Source of the DNA: Fervidobacterium pennivorans DSM 9078
GTDB taxonomy: Bacteria > Thermotogota > Thermotogae > Thermotogales > Fervidobacteriaceae
Assembly: GCF_000235405.2 (NCBI RefSeq)
Contig: NC_017095.1
Coordinates: 2,071,501 to 2,135,500 of the forward strand
DNA length: 64,000 bases
Direction: 5' to 3'
The notes under the pieces are model-generated. The model was given only the letters and a program-made list of their open reading frames with translations, ran no database searches and had not been told where the DNA came from. A program made the translations under genes and the position numbers. Positions 49,237-57,332 of the stretch are shown piece after piece. Numbering within the stretch: position 1 is the first letter of the stretch; the number at the start of each line of letters is the position of its first letter.

Positions 49237-49600
49237 GATTTTCACCACCGTTTCTTTGACTTTCTTGATTTGTAAGTACAGGGACAATTTCGTCAACAGT
49301 TGTTTCTTTACAGACAGGTACTTTGTTTTTGTATGCAGCTCTAATCATGACAGAAGATGCTACCGGATTTGTGAGTGCAACGAAAACAATCAGCAAAAGG
49401 GATTTACCAAGGAAAGATGGGTTCAGTATTCCAATTCCGAGTATCGTAGAAAATGTACCAAGTGTTGTTGCTTTTGTTGATGATTGTAATCTAGTATAAA
49501 AATCAGGCATTCTCAAAAGACCAAGCCCTGCGTAAAAATAGAAAAGTGCACCGAGTCCTGTTAATGTGTAGCCTACCATCTGCTGTATTAACTGTATCAT
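49229..49600 (-). CDS. Mbx subunit C (MrpG/MnhG-like)
   Basis: This 123-residue MrpG-family subunit has three helices and the family block GLLRMPDFYTRLQSSTKATTLG about a third of the way in, followed by FVALTNPVASSVMIRAAY. It belongs to the Mrp half of the Mbx membrane arm, which exchanges Na+ and H+. The last ~30 residues form a hydrophilic cytoplasmic tail. Confidence 0.94.
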   Translation of the reverse strand: MIQLIQQMVGYTLTGLGALFYFYAGLGLLRMPDFYTRLQSSTKATTLGTFSTILGIGILNPSFLGKSLLLIVFVALTNPVASSVMIRAAYKNKVPVCKETTVDEIVPVLTNQESQRNGGENHE

Positions 49601-49914
49601 TTTGCATCACCGTCCACTGATTTTGCTTCAGCACCCTCGTTGAATGTTTTGGCTTGATTCTCCAAATACCTTGCGAAGACTATGGTTTCTATGAATCCAA
49701 GCAATCCATAGAGTATTGCGATATCCATGTACATGTTGTTTTTAAACGTATATGCCAAAAGTGAAATAAGCCCGATTATCATTACATTCATCGTGTCAAT
49801 TGCCATAAGTCTATCGAAACTTGTTGGTCCAATAAGAAACCGCAAGAGTGAGAAGAAAACTCCAAATCCCGTAAGGCCGAAGACGATAAGGTCGATTAAG
49901 AGGCTTCCACTCAT
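49597..49914 (-). CDS. Mbx subunit B (MrpF/MnhF-like)
   Basis: This 105-residue MrpF-family subunit has three helices, with FLIGPTSFDRLMAIDTMN (the conserved GPT..DR..A.D block) and AILYGLLGFIETIVFARYLE. It is coupled to both neighbours by ATGA-type overlaps, which suggests equal stoichiometry in the membrane arm. Confidence 0.94.
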   Translation of the reverse strand: MSGSLLIDLIVFGLTGFGVFFSLLRFLIGPTSFDRLMAIDTMNVMIIGLISLLAYTFKNNMYMDIAILYGLLGFIETIVFARYLENQAKTFNEGAEAKSVDGDAK

Positions 49915-50390
49915 TCGTACACCCCCTTCAGTATACGTTCAAACTTTCCATAGAGCTCTTTCTTGGACTCTTCATCGGTCCCTTTAACATCAATCCAATG
50001 AATGTAGAGTTCGTCATCTTTGATGTCAACAGTAATCGTTCCAGGAGTGAGCGTTATGGAATTCGCAAGCGTCAGCTTTGCAACGTCGCCCTTTAAACCT
50101 GTCTTAATCCGAACAAAGCCAGGTTTTACCTTCACTTTTGGTTCAACAACTCTCGAAGCCACATCGAGGTTTGCTTTCAGCATCTCCCAGATAAAGACCG
50201 GAACATACACGAAAAGAAATTTGAACAACCCAGGGATAAACTTCCTGTTGAACTTGATACTGTAATACTTTTTGAATACCAAGGAGACAGCAAACGAGAC
50301 GATGAGACCCACAATAACTTCCTGAGGGTCAATCGTCCAAGTTAGAATTAACCAAGTGAAAAATGTCACAATAAAAACCGAAAAACTCAC
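49911..50390 (-). CDS. Mbx subunit A (MrpE/MnhE-like)
   Basis: This first gene of the Mbx operon is a ~159-residue MrpE-family subunit with two or three N-terminal helices and a cytoplasmic beta domain. That domain contains LANSITLTPGTITVDI, the family hallmark, and ELYIHWIDV. The GGGAGGG at 50397-50403 is best spaced for GTG 50390; ATG 50396 abuts it and GTG 50405 precedes it. Two promoter candidates lie upstream at 50525-50553 and 50659-50686. Confidence 0.92.
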   Translation of the reverse strand: MSFSVFIVTFFTWLILTWTIDPQEVIVGLIVSFAVSLVFKKYYSIKFNRKFIPGLFKFLFVYVPVFIWEMLKANLDVASRVVEPKVKVKPGFVRIKTGLKGDVAKLTLANSITLTPGTITVDIKDDELYIHWIDVKGTDEESKKELYGKFERILKGVYE

Positions 50391-50524
50391 AAACATCCCT
50401 CCCACTCAGGATTAAGATATTTTTCACAAGAGGTCTAAAAACTAAAAAAATGAAACTTTAAAATAATTTTTTATTCTTTCTTTGTGAAATGAAAATAGAC
50501 AACTATACTCTAATTTTCAGGCAT

Positions 50525-50553
50525 ATTTTAACTGTGCTTTTGAAAAGTGTCAA
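50525..50553 (-). promoter_or_regulatory. strong promoter of the Mbx operon
   Basis: Minus strand: perfect TTGACA (50553-50548), 17-base spacer, TAAAAT (50530-50525). The leader to GTG 50390 would be about 130 bases and AT-rich; I see no known riboswitch in it. Confidence 0.8.
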
Positions 50554-50658
50554 ATGCAAAATTGGATAAAAATTGTCTAGAAAGGTAGATATTTATTCCA
50601 TTTCTTGGTTTTTGTTGTCAATGTTTTGGGTTTCAAATTGCGACTGATTTTCAAGCGT

Positions 50659-50686
50659 ATTATACCAAATTTCGTTTTTGAAACAA
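50659..50686 (-). promoter_or_regulatory. second candidate promoter upstream of the Mbx operon
   Basis: Minus strand: TTGTTT (50686-50681), 16-base spacer, TATAAT (50664-50659) with TGG directly before it (extended -10). It lies about 130 bases upstream of the stronger promoter, just after the pdxT terminator. Confidence 0.55.
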
Positions 50687-50713
50687 AATCAGCAAGATTG
50701 AAACCTTCAAAGT

Positions 50714-50744
50714 AAAAAAAAAAAACGCCGCCATTTGGCGGCGT
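50714..50744 (-). terminator. terminator of the pdxST transcript
   Basis: ACGCCGCC (50725-50732), loop ATTT, GGCGGCGT (50737-50744); on the minus strand the stem runs into at least ten T's (50724-50715). Confidence 0.95.
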
Positions 50745-50764
50745 AGTTACATGGTGTGAAATTG

Positions 50765-51343
50765 TTATTTCTTACTGTATTGCTTTACCATTTCAACGAA
50801 ATATTCATGTATCCTTGTGTCATCTGTCAATTCCGGATGGAAAGATGTAACGAGCACGTTGTTCTGTCTTAGCATGATAGGATGGTTATCAAGGAATGCA
50901 AGAGTTTCTACCCCTTCACCCCAGGCTTCAACACGTGGTGCACGGATGAAGATGGCTTTAAATGGTCTGTCAAATCCCTTGATTTCAACGTATTCTTCAA
51001 AACTGTCAACTTGTCTTCCGTATGCGTTTCTGCGCACCTTTATGTCTATAACCCCCAACGACTCTTGCGGGTAGTTTTCAATTTCTTTTGCAAGAACGAT
51101 AAGTCCTGCGCAGGTTCCGTAAACTGGAAATCCGTTAAATATCTTCTCTTTTAGCGCGTCAAATAATCCGATACGTTTCATTATTCGAATCATTGTTGTT
51201 GATTCGCCACCGGGAATAATTAAACCATCAACCTTCTCCAGGTCTTCCGGTGTTCTCACTACGTAGGTCTCTATTCCGAGTTTTTCTATCATCCATTTGT
51301 GTTCTCTGAAATCACCTTGTATGCCAGAAACACCGATTACCAT
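50765..51343 (-). CDS. pdxT: pyridoxal 5'-phosphate synthase glutaminase subunit
   Basis: PdxT hydrolyses glutamine and channels ammonia to PdxS for de novo PLP synthesis. The 192-residue class I glutaminase has the oxyanion region [11 protein letters not shown], the nucleophile Cys in [12 protein letters not shown] and the His/Glu pair in [10 protein letters not shown]. It lies 3 bases after pdxS. Several PLP enzymes in this window (oraE, ortB) would use its product, but the operon link is only to mutA. Confidence 0.97.
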   Translation of the reverse strand: MVIGVSGIQGDFREHKWMIEKLGIETYVVRTPEDLEKVDGLIIPGGESTTMIRIMKRIGLFDALKEKIFNGFPVYGTCAGLIVLAKEIENYPQESLGVIDIKVRRNAYGRQVDSFEEYVEIKGFDRPFKAIFIRAPRVEAWGEGVETLAFLDNHPIMLRQNNVLVTSFHPELTDDTRIHEYFVEMVKQYSKK

Positions 51344-51346
51344 TTT

Positions 51347-52222
51347 TCACCAACCTCTCTCTTGTAGTCTTACTTCGAGTGTTTCTATTTCCAGACCTTC
51401 CATCGGTTCTCCAATATCTTCGGAAATCTTCAAGAGCATTTCTGGGTCGTTCCAGTATGTAACCGCCATAACGATAGCTTTTGCCATCTTCATTGGGTCT
51501 TTTGATTTGAATATACCGCTTCCTACGAAAACACCATCTGCTCCAAGCATCATCATGAGTGCAGCGTCTGCTGGTGTTGCAATACCACCTGCTGCGAAGT
51601 TGACAACAGGAAGTCTACCAAGTTCTTTTACTTGTTGGACAAGTTCAACAGGAGCACCGATTTCTTTTGCGTAAGTGACTATTTCTTCATATGGCATGTT
51701 TTGAACTTTCCTTATTTCGGCCATGACAGTTCTCATGTGTTTAACAGCTTCAACAACGTTTCCTGTTCCTGCCTCACCTTTTGTTCTTATCATTGCAGCG
51801 CCTTCTGCGATTCTTCTGAGTGCTTCTCCAAGGTTTCTTGCACCACATACGAATGGAACTTTGAATTCGTGTTTGTTGATGTGGTATTTATCATCAGCTG
51901 GTGTAAGTACTTCCGATTCATCAATAAAATCTACACCAAGGGCTTCAAGAATTCTTGCTTCTGCAATGTGTCCGATTCTGACTTTTGCCATAACTGGTAT
52001 GGAAACAGCTTCCATGATTTCCTTAATTTTTGCAATACTTGCCATCCTAGCAACTCCACCAGCTTTTCTTATATCCGCTGGCACTCTCTCAAGTGCCATA
52101 ACGGCAACAGCACCTGCTTCTTCTGCAATTTTGGCTTGTTCTGCTGTTGTGACGTCCATTATGACTCCACCTTTGAACATTTCAGCAAAACCCTTCTTGA
52201 TTTCCCATGTGCCTTTTTCCAT
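51347..52222 (-). CDS. pdxS: pyridoxal 5'-phosphate synthase lyase subunit
   Basis: PdxS makes PLP from ribose 5-phosphate, glyceraldehyde 3-phosphate and ammonia. The 291-residue (beta/alpha)8 barrel is highly conserved: [21 protein letters not shown] near the start (shown in part), [20 protein letters not shown], the active-site Lys in [10 protein letters not shown], and [21 protein letters not shown] 52222, with GGGAGGACT upstream, is preferred over the longer frame to 52297. It forms the 12-mer core with PdxT. Confidence 0.98.
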   Translation of the reverse strand: MEKGTWEIKKGFAEMFKGGVIMDVTTAEQAKIAEEAGAVAVMALERVPADIRKAGGVARMASIAKIKEIMEAVSIPVMAKVRIGHIAEARILEALGVDFIDESEVLTPADDKYHINKHEFKVPFVCGARNLGEALRRIAEGAAMIRTKGEAGTGNVVEAVKHMRTVMAEIRKVQNMPYEEIVTYAKEIGAPVELVQQVKELGRLPVVNFAAGGIATPADAALMMMLGADGVFVGSGIFKSKDPMKMAKAIVMAVTYWNDPEMLLKISEDIGEPMEGLEIETLEVRLQERGW

Positions 52223-52305
52223 ATATATCAGTCCTCCCTTCAAATATATTAAACTACCTTTGTCAATATTCTCAAGACCACCAGCTTTTGAATGCATCTA
52301 GGCAA

Positions 52306-53970
52306 CTAGATTATCACTGTTTCTGTGTACTCTCCAAATACTTCTCTCAACGCGTTACTAATTTCTCCAACTGTTGCGTAAGCTTTGACTGCTTCAAGCA
52401 CGTATGGGAAGAGGTTCTCATCAGTTGTTGCAACTTCTTTGATTTTGTTGAGTAACTTTTTCACTTTTTCGTTGTCTCTACGTTCTTTGAGTTTCTTTAA
52501 TCTTTCTTTTTGTTTCTTTTCAAGCTCTGGGTCTACTTTAAGAATTTGTGTTTGTTTAAGGTCTTCTTCTATCTGGAACTTGTTGACTCCAACGATTATT
52601 TCCTCACCCTTTTCAACAGCAAGCTGGTGTTTGTATGCACTTTCATGGATTTCTTTTTGCACGTATCCAGATTCTATCGCCTTTATCATACCACCCATTT
52701 GGTCTATCTTTTCTATGTATTCCATTGCACGTTTTTCGATTTCGTTTGTCATTGCTTCCACTACATAGGAACCACCAAACGGGTCTATTGTGTCGGCGAC
52801 ACCGGATTCATAAGCGATTATTTGTTGAGTCCTCAGTGCGATTCTTGCGGATTCTTCCGTAGGTAGACCAAGCGCTTCGTCGTAGCTGTTGGTGTGCAGT
52901 GATTGCGTTCCACCGAGCACAGCCGCAAGCGCTTGAATCGTTACACGAATGATGTTATTGAGTGGTTGTTGGGCAGTTAGTGTGGAACCACCGGTTTGTG
53001 TATGGAATCGGAGTTTCATAGCGTCCGGATCTGTGACACCGAATCTGTTCTTCATTATCTTTGCCCATAATCGTCTTGCTGCGCGGAATTTTGCAATTTC
53101 TTCCAAGAAGTTATTGTGGGCTGCGAAGAAGAACGAGAGCCTCTTGCCAAACACGTTTGGATCAAGTCCTTTTTTCATCGCGGCCTCAACGTACGCGATA
53201 CCATCAGCGAGGGTGAACGCAACTTCTTGAACTGCCGTGGAACCTGCTTCTCTAATATGGTAACCACTTATGCTTATAGGATTCCATTTTGGCATATACT
53301 TTGAGCAGTATTCAAAAATGTCTGTGATTAATCTCATAGAAGGTTCGGGTGGATATATGTACGTTCCACGTGCAATGTATTCTTTTAGGATATCATTTTG
53401 AATTGTTCCACTGAGTTTGTCTTGTGATACCCCTTGCTTTTCAGCTACTGCGATGTACATTGCAAGCAGAATCATGGCCGTGCTGTTGATGGTCATCGAT
53501 GTACTGACTTGGTCAAGTGGTATGCCGTCAAAGAGTATTTCCATATCTTCAAGCGAATCTATCGCGACTCCAACCCTTCCGACTTCTCCTTCTGCCATTG
53601 GGTCGTCTGAGTCATATCCTATTTGTGTTGGAAGGTCGAAAGCAACTGAAAGTCCGGTTTGCCCTTGTTGTAAAAGGTATTTATATCTTTTGTTTGATTC
53701 TTCTGCGGTTCCAAAACCTGCGTATTGGCGCATTGTCCAGAACCTTGCACGATACATTGTAGGTTGGACGCCACGTGTATATGGATAATCTCCGGGGAAT
53801 CCGAGATCTTCCACGTAATCCAGGTCCTGAATATCTTCGGGTGTGTAAACCCGTTTGATTTCGTAGCCTGATGTGGACATGAACGGAGATTTTCTTTCAG
53901 GGACTTTTGCTATCGACTTTGCAACAACCTCTTCATATTTTGCTTTCGCTTTTTGGTATTTTTCGTCCAT
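52306..53970 (-). CDS. methylmalonyl-CoA mutase, catalytic subunit (no B12 domain)
   Basis: This 554-residue protein is the TIM-barrel catalytic half of an acyl-CoA mutase: [13 protein letters not shown], the [21 protein letters not shown] block, [31 protein letters not shown] and [10 protein letters not shown]. These fit methylmalonyl-CoA mutase (succinyl-CoA to methylmalonyl-CoA), with ethylmalonyl- or isobutyryl-type relatives less likely. The cobalamin-binding domain (DxHxxG) is absent, so a separate small B12 subunit must be encoded elsewhere; none is in this window. The carboxyltransferase at 55198-56589 would suit a propionate or methylmalonyl route. AAGGGGGAG precedes ATG 53970. Confidence 0.92.
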   Translation of the reverse strand: MDEKYQKAKAKYEEVVAKSIAKVPERKSPFMSTSGYEIKRVYTPEDIQDLDYVEDLGFPGDYPYTRGVQPTMYRARFWTMRQYAGFGTAEESNKRYKYLLQQGQTGLSVAFDLPTQIGYDSDDPMAEGEVGRVGVAIDSLEDMEILFDGIPLDQVSTSMTINSTAMILLAMYIAVAEKQGVSQDKLSGTIQNDILKEYIARGTYIYPPEPSMRLITDIFEYCSKYMPKWNPISISGYHIREAGSTAVQEVAFTLADGIAYVEAAMKKGLDPNVFGKRLSFFFAAHNNFLEEIAKFRAARRLWAKIMKNRFGVTDPDAMKLRFHTQTGGSTLTAQQPLNNIIRVTIQALAAVLGGTQSLHTNSYDEALGLPTEESARIALRTQQIIAYESGVADTIDPFGGSYVVEAMTNEIEKRAMEYIEKIDQMGGMIKAIESGYVQKEIHESAYKHQLAVEKGEEIIVGVNKFQIEEDLKQTQILKVDPELEKKQKERLKKLKERRDNEKVKKLLNKIKEVATTDENLFPYVLEAVKAYATVGEISNALREVFGEYTETVII

Positions 53971-54037
53971 TTGTTTTCTCCCCCTTCACTCAAAATAGCT
54001 GTATATTTCATATCTTCGCTATTATGCTTATATCCAC

Positions 54038-54337
54038 TTAACCATGTCTATCTATTTCTTGGCCCTTGTCTTCTGTCTGAAAATAAGACTGGACCATCTT
54101 TTTTCCTGTTTCCATTTTTATCGCAGTTTCTTTAAATTCCTTCATTTTTTCTTCAAGTACTTTCATACGGTGCTGGTCGCGTTGATAGATCTCCCTTAGC
54201 TCATTTTCTGTAAGTTTTGGAAGTAGCTTTTCACGCTCATCCAGCAACGTATTCAGTTTTTCGTAATCCTCACTTTCTATAGCTTCGTCGATTTCCTTTT
54301 CGATAGTTAATATATCACGTTCTGTTTGATTTTCCAT
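54038..54337 (-). CDS. small coiled-coil protein, FliT-like
   Basis: This 99-residue, almost wholly alpha-helical and highly charged protein has TIEKEIDEAIESEDYEKL, LLDEREKLLPKL, and a C-terminal EFKETAIKMETGKKMVQSY. The layout of a helical bundle with a DER..LL block and a lysine-rich tail resembles FliT, the chaperone for the filament cap FliD. The family is poorly conserved and no flagellar gene is adjacent, so this is tentative. It sits between the AcpS-FolK fusion and mutA in a co-directional run. GGAGTGA precedes ATG 54337. Confidence 0.5.
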   Translation of the reverse strand: MENQTERDILTIEKEIDEAIESEDYEKLNTLLDEREKLLPKLTENELREIYQRDQHRMKVLEEKMKEFKETAIKMETGKKMVQSYFQTEDKGQEIDRHG

Positions 54338-54364
54338 AGTGAATCACTCCAAATTGTCTTAAAA

Positions 54365-55201
54365 TTACCATTTGTTTAATTGGTGGGTGTTATTATCTGA
54401 GTTTTTGCTTATTAACTCATCAAATATCTCGCTCATTGTTTTCAAAGAAATGGGATGGACAAAATCGGGTGCTATTTCAAGCATCGGCTTTACAAAAAAT
54501 ATCCTGTTTTCAAAATCATAGTGTGGGACCGTTAACTTTTCATTTTCGAGAACTAAGTTCCCGTAGAAGAGAATGTCTAAATCGATAATCCTTGGTCCCC
54601 ACTTTTCGATGCGTATTCTCCCCATTTCCTTTTCTATTCTAAGCAGTTCTTCCAAAAGTGCATTTGGTGATAAGTCGGTATCTATCTCTACTACACAGTT
54701 CAGAAATGCTGGCTGGTCTGTCTTTCCATATGGTTCCGTTTCTATTACATTCGAAATTGACACTATCTTTGAAATTTCGCTAAGTTTTTCAATAGCCTTT
54801 TGTATGTTTTCTTCTCGCTTCCCGAGGTTTGTCCCTATACCGATAAATACCTTTCCTTCTATCTTTTCAAGCAATACAGTGGCATATGCAAAGGAATCGT
54901 GTGAGAGTGATGCGTAAACGAAATTGTAGACACCATTTTTCGAAGGTCTGTATTTATGATGCATTAAAAACACACTGCCGTCGCTTCTGTTAAGAAATGA
55001 AATGTCTTGAAAAGAATTAGCAGATATACCAGTATAGAGAGCCTTGAAGTAACTTTCTTTTAACGCAAATCTACCAGCTATGTATTCTTTCGTTATCTTT
55101 CCTTTTTTGTTTTTCCTTTCTTCTTCGGTTAGAATTCGTTTTTCGAGTCTTTCATCAACACGTGAGATATCAACAATGTCGTTTCCCAAACCAACGATCA
55201 A
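54365..55201 (-). CDS. AcpS-FolK fusion: holo-ACP synthase plus HPPK
   Basis: This 278-residue protein joins two normally separate enzymes. Residues 1-112 are holo-[acyl-carrier-protein] synthase, which transfers phosphopantetheine to ACP: VGLGNDIVDISRV, AGRFALKESYFKAL with the magnesium-binding KE, and ASLSHDSFAYATVLLE. Residues ~116-265 are 6-hydroxymethyl-7,8-dihydropterin pyrophosphokinase: GIGTNLGKREENIQKA, ETEPYGKTDQPAFLN, and EKWGPRIIDLDILFYG with the catalytic Asp pair. Both sets of motifs look intact. The start is TTG 55201, overlapping the upstream TGA, with GAAGGAGG 8 bases before it. The frame is continuous, with no sign of an artefactual join. Confidence 0.9.
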   Translation of the reverse strand: MIVGLGNDIVDISRVDERLEKRILTEEERKNKKGKITKEYIAGRFALKESYFKALYTGISANSFQDISFLNRSDGSVFLMHHKYRPSKNGVYNFVYASLSHDSFAYATVLLEKIEGKVFIGIGTNLGKREENIQKAIEKLSEISKIVSISNVIETEPYGKTDQPAFLNCVVEIDTDLSPNALLEELLRIEKEMGRIRIEKWGPRIIDLDILFYGNLVLENEKLTVPHYDFENRIFFVKPMLEIAPDFVHPISLKTMSEIFDELISKNSDNNTHQLNKW

Positions 55202-56589
55202 ACTGGATAGCCTCCTTCGTATTCATTTACAAGCGACCAATCGACGTATATTTTTTCATCGTATCGTTTTTTTAGATACTGCCTACCAACTTCTCCCAGA
55301 ATCGCATAGATAAGTAAATCCTCGTCAGTTTCAGCTAAAAGACCTATTTCTCTTTTTCTCTTTTCTAACTCTGGTTCAATGTAATCAGCAGGTCTTCCTT
55401 CTATAGGTTTTTCATCTCCCAATATTTTCTTTACAAGTTCGGGGTCAATGGGTGCAGGTGGCCTTCCGTACAAACCACGCACGTAGTCCTTGACCTCTCT
55501 TGTTACTTTCGAGTAACGTTCGCCTGTTAAAACGTTTAGGACAGCTTGAACGCCAACTATTTGACTAGTTGGAGTGACCAGAGGGGGATAGCCTAGGTCC
55601 TTTCTTACACGTGGGATTTCTTCAAGCACAGCGTCAAGTTTATTGAGCATCTTTTGTTCAGCGAGTTGTTTGACAAGGTTTGAATACATCCCACCTGGCA
55701 CTTGTGAAGTTATTATCCTGTGGTCTATGCTATACATCTTTACGTCGTATTCTTCGTATTTCTTTCTTACTTCCGTTAGATATTTTACAATCCTATCAAC
55801 TTTTTTCCAATCTATTTCAGGAAGTGGTTTGTATTCTGACCAAGCGTAGTAGATAGGTTCAAAAGCGGGCTGGCTTGTCGTCATTCCGAATGGTGAAAAG
55901 GCTGTGTCAAGGATGTCTGCGCCTGCTTCAATTGCTGCAAGATAAGCAAGTTCTCCGAGTCCTGCTGTTGCATGTGAATGGATCTCGATTGGCAAACCAA
56001 ACCTTTGTTTTAGGTTTCTAACCAGTTCGCCAGCAACTTTTGGTGTTAGTAATCCTGCCATGTCTTTGATGCATATAGAATGAACTCCACGTTCGACAAG
56101 CTGTTGAGCGTAGTCCATGTAGTATTCAATGGTATGGACGGGGCTAACAGTGTAAGATATGGCTCCTTGAACATGTGCGCCACATTTTAGCGCAACTTCT
56201 ATACTTTTTTCCAAGTTCCTGATATCGTTAAGTGCATCGAATATCCTAATTATTTGGACACCATTTTCGATTGCTTTTTTGACAAAGAGTTCTACAACAT
56301 CATCGGCGTAGTGCCTGTACCCGACAAGATTTTGACCACGCAGGAGCATCTGTGCTTTTGCGTTTCTCAGTTTTGACTTTATGAGTCTTAAACGTTCCCA
56401 GGGGTCTTCATTTAGATACCTGACACAAACGTCAAACGTGGCACCGCCCCATACTTCTAGTGCTTGAAAGCCCAGACTGTCCACTTCGTCTATTATTCCT
56501 AATATATCTTTTGTTCGCATTCGAGTGGCTATCAAAGATTGATGACCATCGCGAAAAGTCGTATCCGTAAACATGTTCAAGATAGCCAA
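55198..56589 (-). CDS. pyruvate/oxaloacetate carboxyltransferase (PycB/OadA-type, no biotin domain)
   Basis: This 463-residue carboxyltransferase subunit has TDTTFRDGHQSLIATR at the N-terminus, the carboxylated Lys in SICIKDMAGLLTP, the metal site HSHATAGLG and the PYC_OADA domain (LVTPTSQIVGVQAVLNVL). The C-terminal biotin-carrier domain of full OadA is missing, so it must use a separate biotin protein. It could transfer CO2 between oxaloacetate or methylmalonyl-CoA and biotin. GAGGTGATTTCA favours TTG 56589 over GTG 56598. A TATAAT -10 lies on the minus strand at 56633-56628 with no clear -35. Confidence 0.9.
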   Translation of the reverse strand: MAILNMFTDTTFRDGHQSLIATRMRTKDILGIIDEVDSLGFQALEVWGGATFDVCVRYLNEDPWERLRLIKSKLRNAKAQMLLRGQNLVGYRHYADDVVELFVKKAIENGVQIIRIFDALNDIRNLEKSIEVALKCGAHVQGAISYTVSPVHTIEYYMDYAQQLVERGVHSICIKDMAGLLTPKVAGELVRNLKQRFGLPIEIHSHATAGLGELAYLAAIEAGADILDTAFSPFGMTTSQPAFEPIYYAWSEYKPLPEIDWKKVDRIVKYLTEVRKKYEEYDVKMYSIDHRIITSQVPGGMYSNLVKQLAEQKMLNKLDAVLEEIPRVRKDLGYPPLVTPTSQIVGVQAVLNVLTGERYSKVTREVKDYVRGLYGRPPAPIDPELVKKILGDEKPIEGRPADYIEPELEKRKREIGLLAETDEDLLIYAILGEVGRQYLKKRYDEKIYVDWSLVNEYEGGYPV

Positions 56590-56712
56590 TGAAATCACCT
56601 CTTTTTTGAAGAACTCTATCGAAAATAATTATAGCACCTTATTTAAAAATATAAAGTCACGTGTTGCTAAGCAAACAAAAGAAAAGTAGAGCACCGACTA
56701 TGTTTGTTTAAA

Positions 56713-56741
56713 TAGACCTAATTGTAAAAATCTGGTATAAT
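56713..56741 (+). promoter_or_regulatory. promoter of the membrane-protein/tmcAL transcript
   Basis: TAGACC (56713-56718), 17-base spacer, TATAAT (56736-56741) preceded by TGG (extended -10), 41 bases before ATG 56782. Confidence 0.7.
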
Positions 56742-56781
56742 TTAAAACGAAATGAGTGTAAGTTAAAAGGAGGTCATAAAG

Positions 56782-57327
56782 ATGAGCCAAGAGAATTTCA
56801 GCGCGAATGTCCAAAAAGAACGTCAGTCAAAATATTCTGGAGGTGCACGTGTTTTCGGAAAAGAACAATGGAAATTACCGAAATGGGAGTTTTACTTAAC
56901 AATCCTTGTGGGGTTTATAACATTCGTCTTTGGATTTATATCCACAGCTGTTTATTTTGCTGTTATGTACGTTTCGCCAATTGTATCAAACCTCACAGGG
57001 TTCACGTTTTTAGGTTCGAGGTTTTTACTTTTCACGTTAGCAATGATAACGTTAAGTGGGTTTTTGTTGGCAGTGTATCCTTATTCAAAAGCTGTCGATG
57101 GAAATTCCTCTTTGTTTATAATCCTCTCATTTATAGCTTCCGGCATTGCGTTAGGCGTACAGGTGTACAAACTGGCGTTTGATGGACCGACGTGGATAGG
57201 GTTGGATTTGCTTGGCGAACATGGGAATACCGTTGAAATGATGTATTTGGGTGCTGTTTATTTTGCTTATAATTTAATACTCTTTGTTTTGATATACACG
57301 ATAATGAGAAGAGAGTTCGAGGAGTAA
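56782..57327 (+). CDS. four-helix integral membrane protein of unknown function
   Basis: This 181-residue protein has a ~36-residue polar N-terminus followed by four predicted transmembrane helices: FYLTILVGFITFVFGFISTA, FLLFTLAMITLSGFLLAVYP, LFIILSFIASGIALGVQVY and AVYFAYNLILFVLIYTIM. A short extracytoplasmic-type loop containing DGPTWIGLDLLGEHGNTVEMMY lies between helices 3 and 4. I do not recognise a family. It has its own promoter and an AAGGAGGT site, and lies 5 bases before tmcAL, so they are co-transcribed. Confidence 0.75.
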   Translation: MSQENFSANVQKERQSKYSGGARVFGKEQWKLPKWEFYLTILVGFITFVFGFISTAVYFAVMYVSPIVSNLTGFTFLGSRFLLFTLAMITLSGFLLAVYPYSKAVDGNSSLFIILSFIASGIALGVQVYKLAFDGPTWIGLDLLGEHGNTVEMMYLGAVYFAYNLILFVLIYTIMRREFEE

Positions 57328-57332
57328 GGAAT

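Noticed and set aside
51632-52301. Two overlapping ~200-codon plus-strand frames over pdxS
   Set aside because: They are antisense shadows of the highly conserved pdxS sequence.
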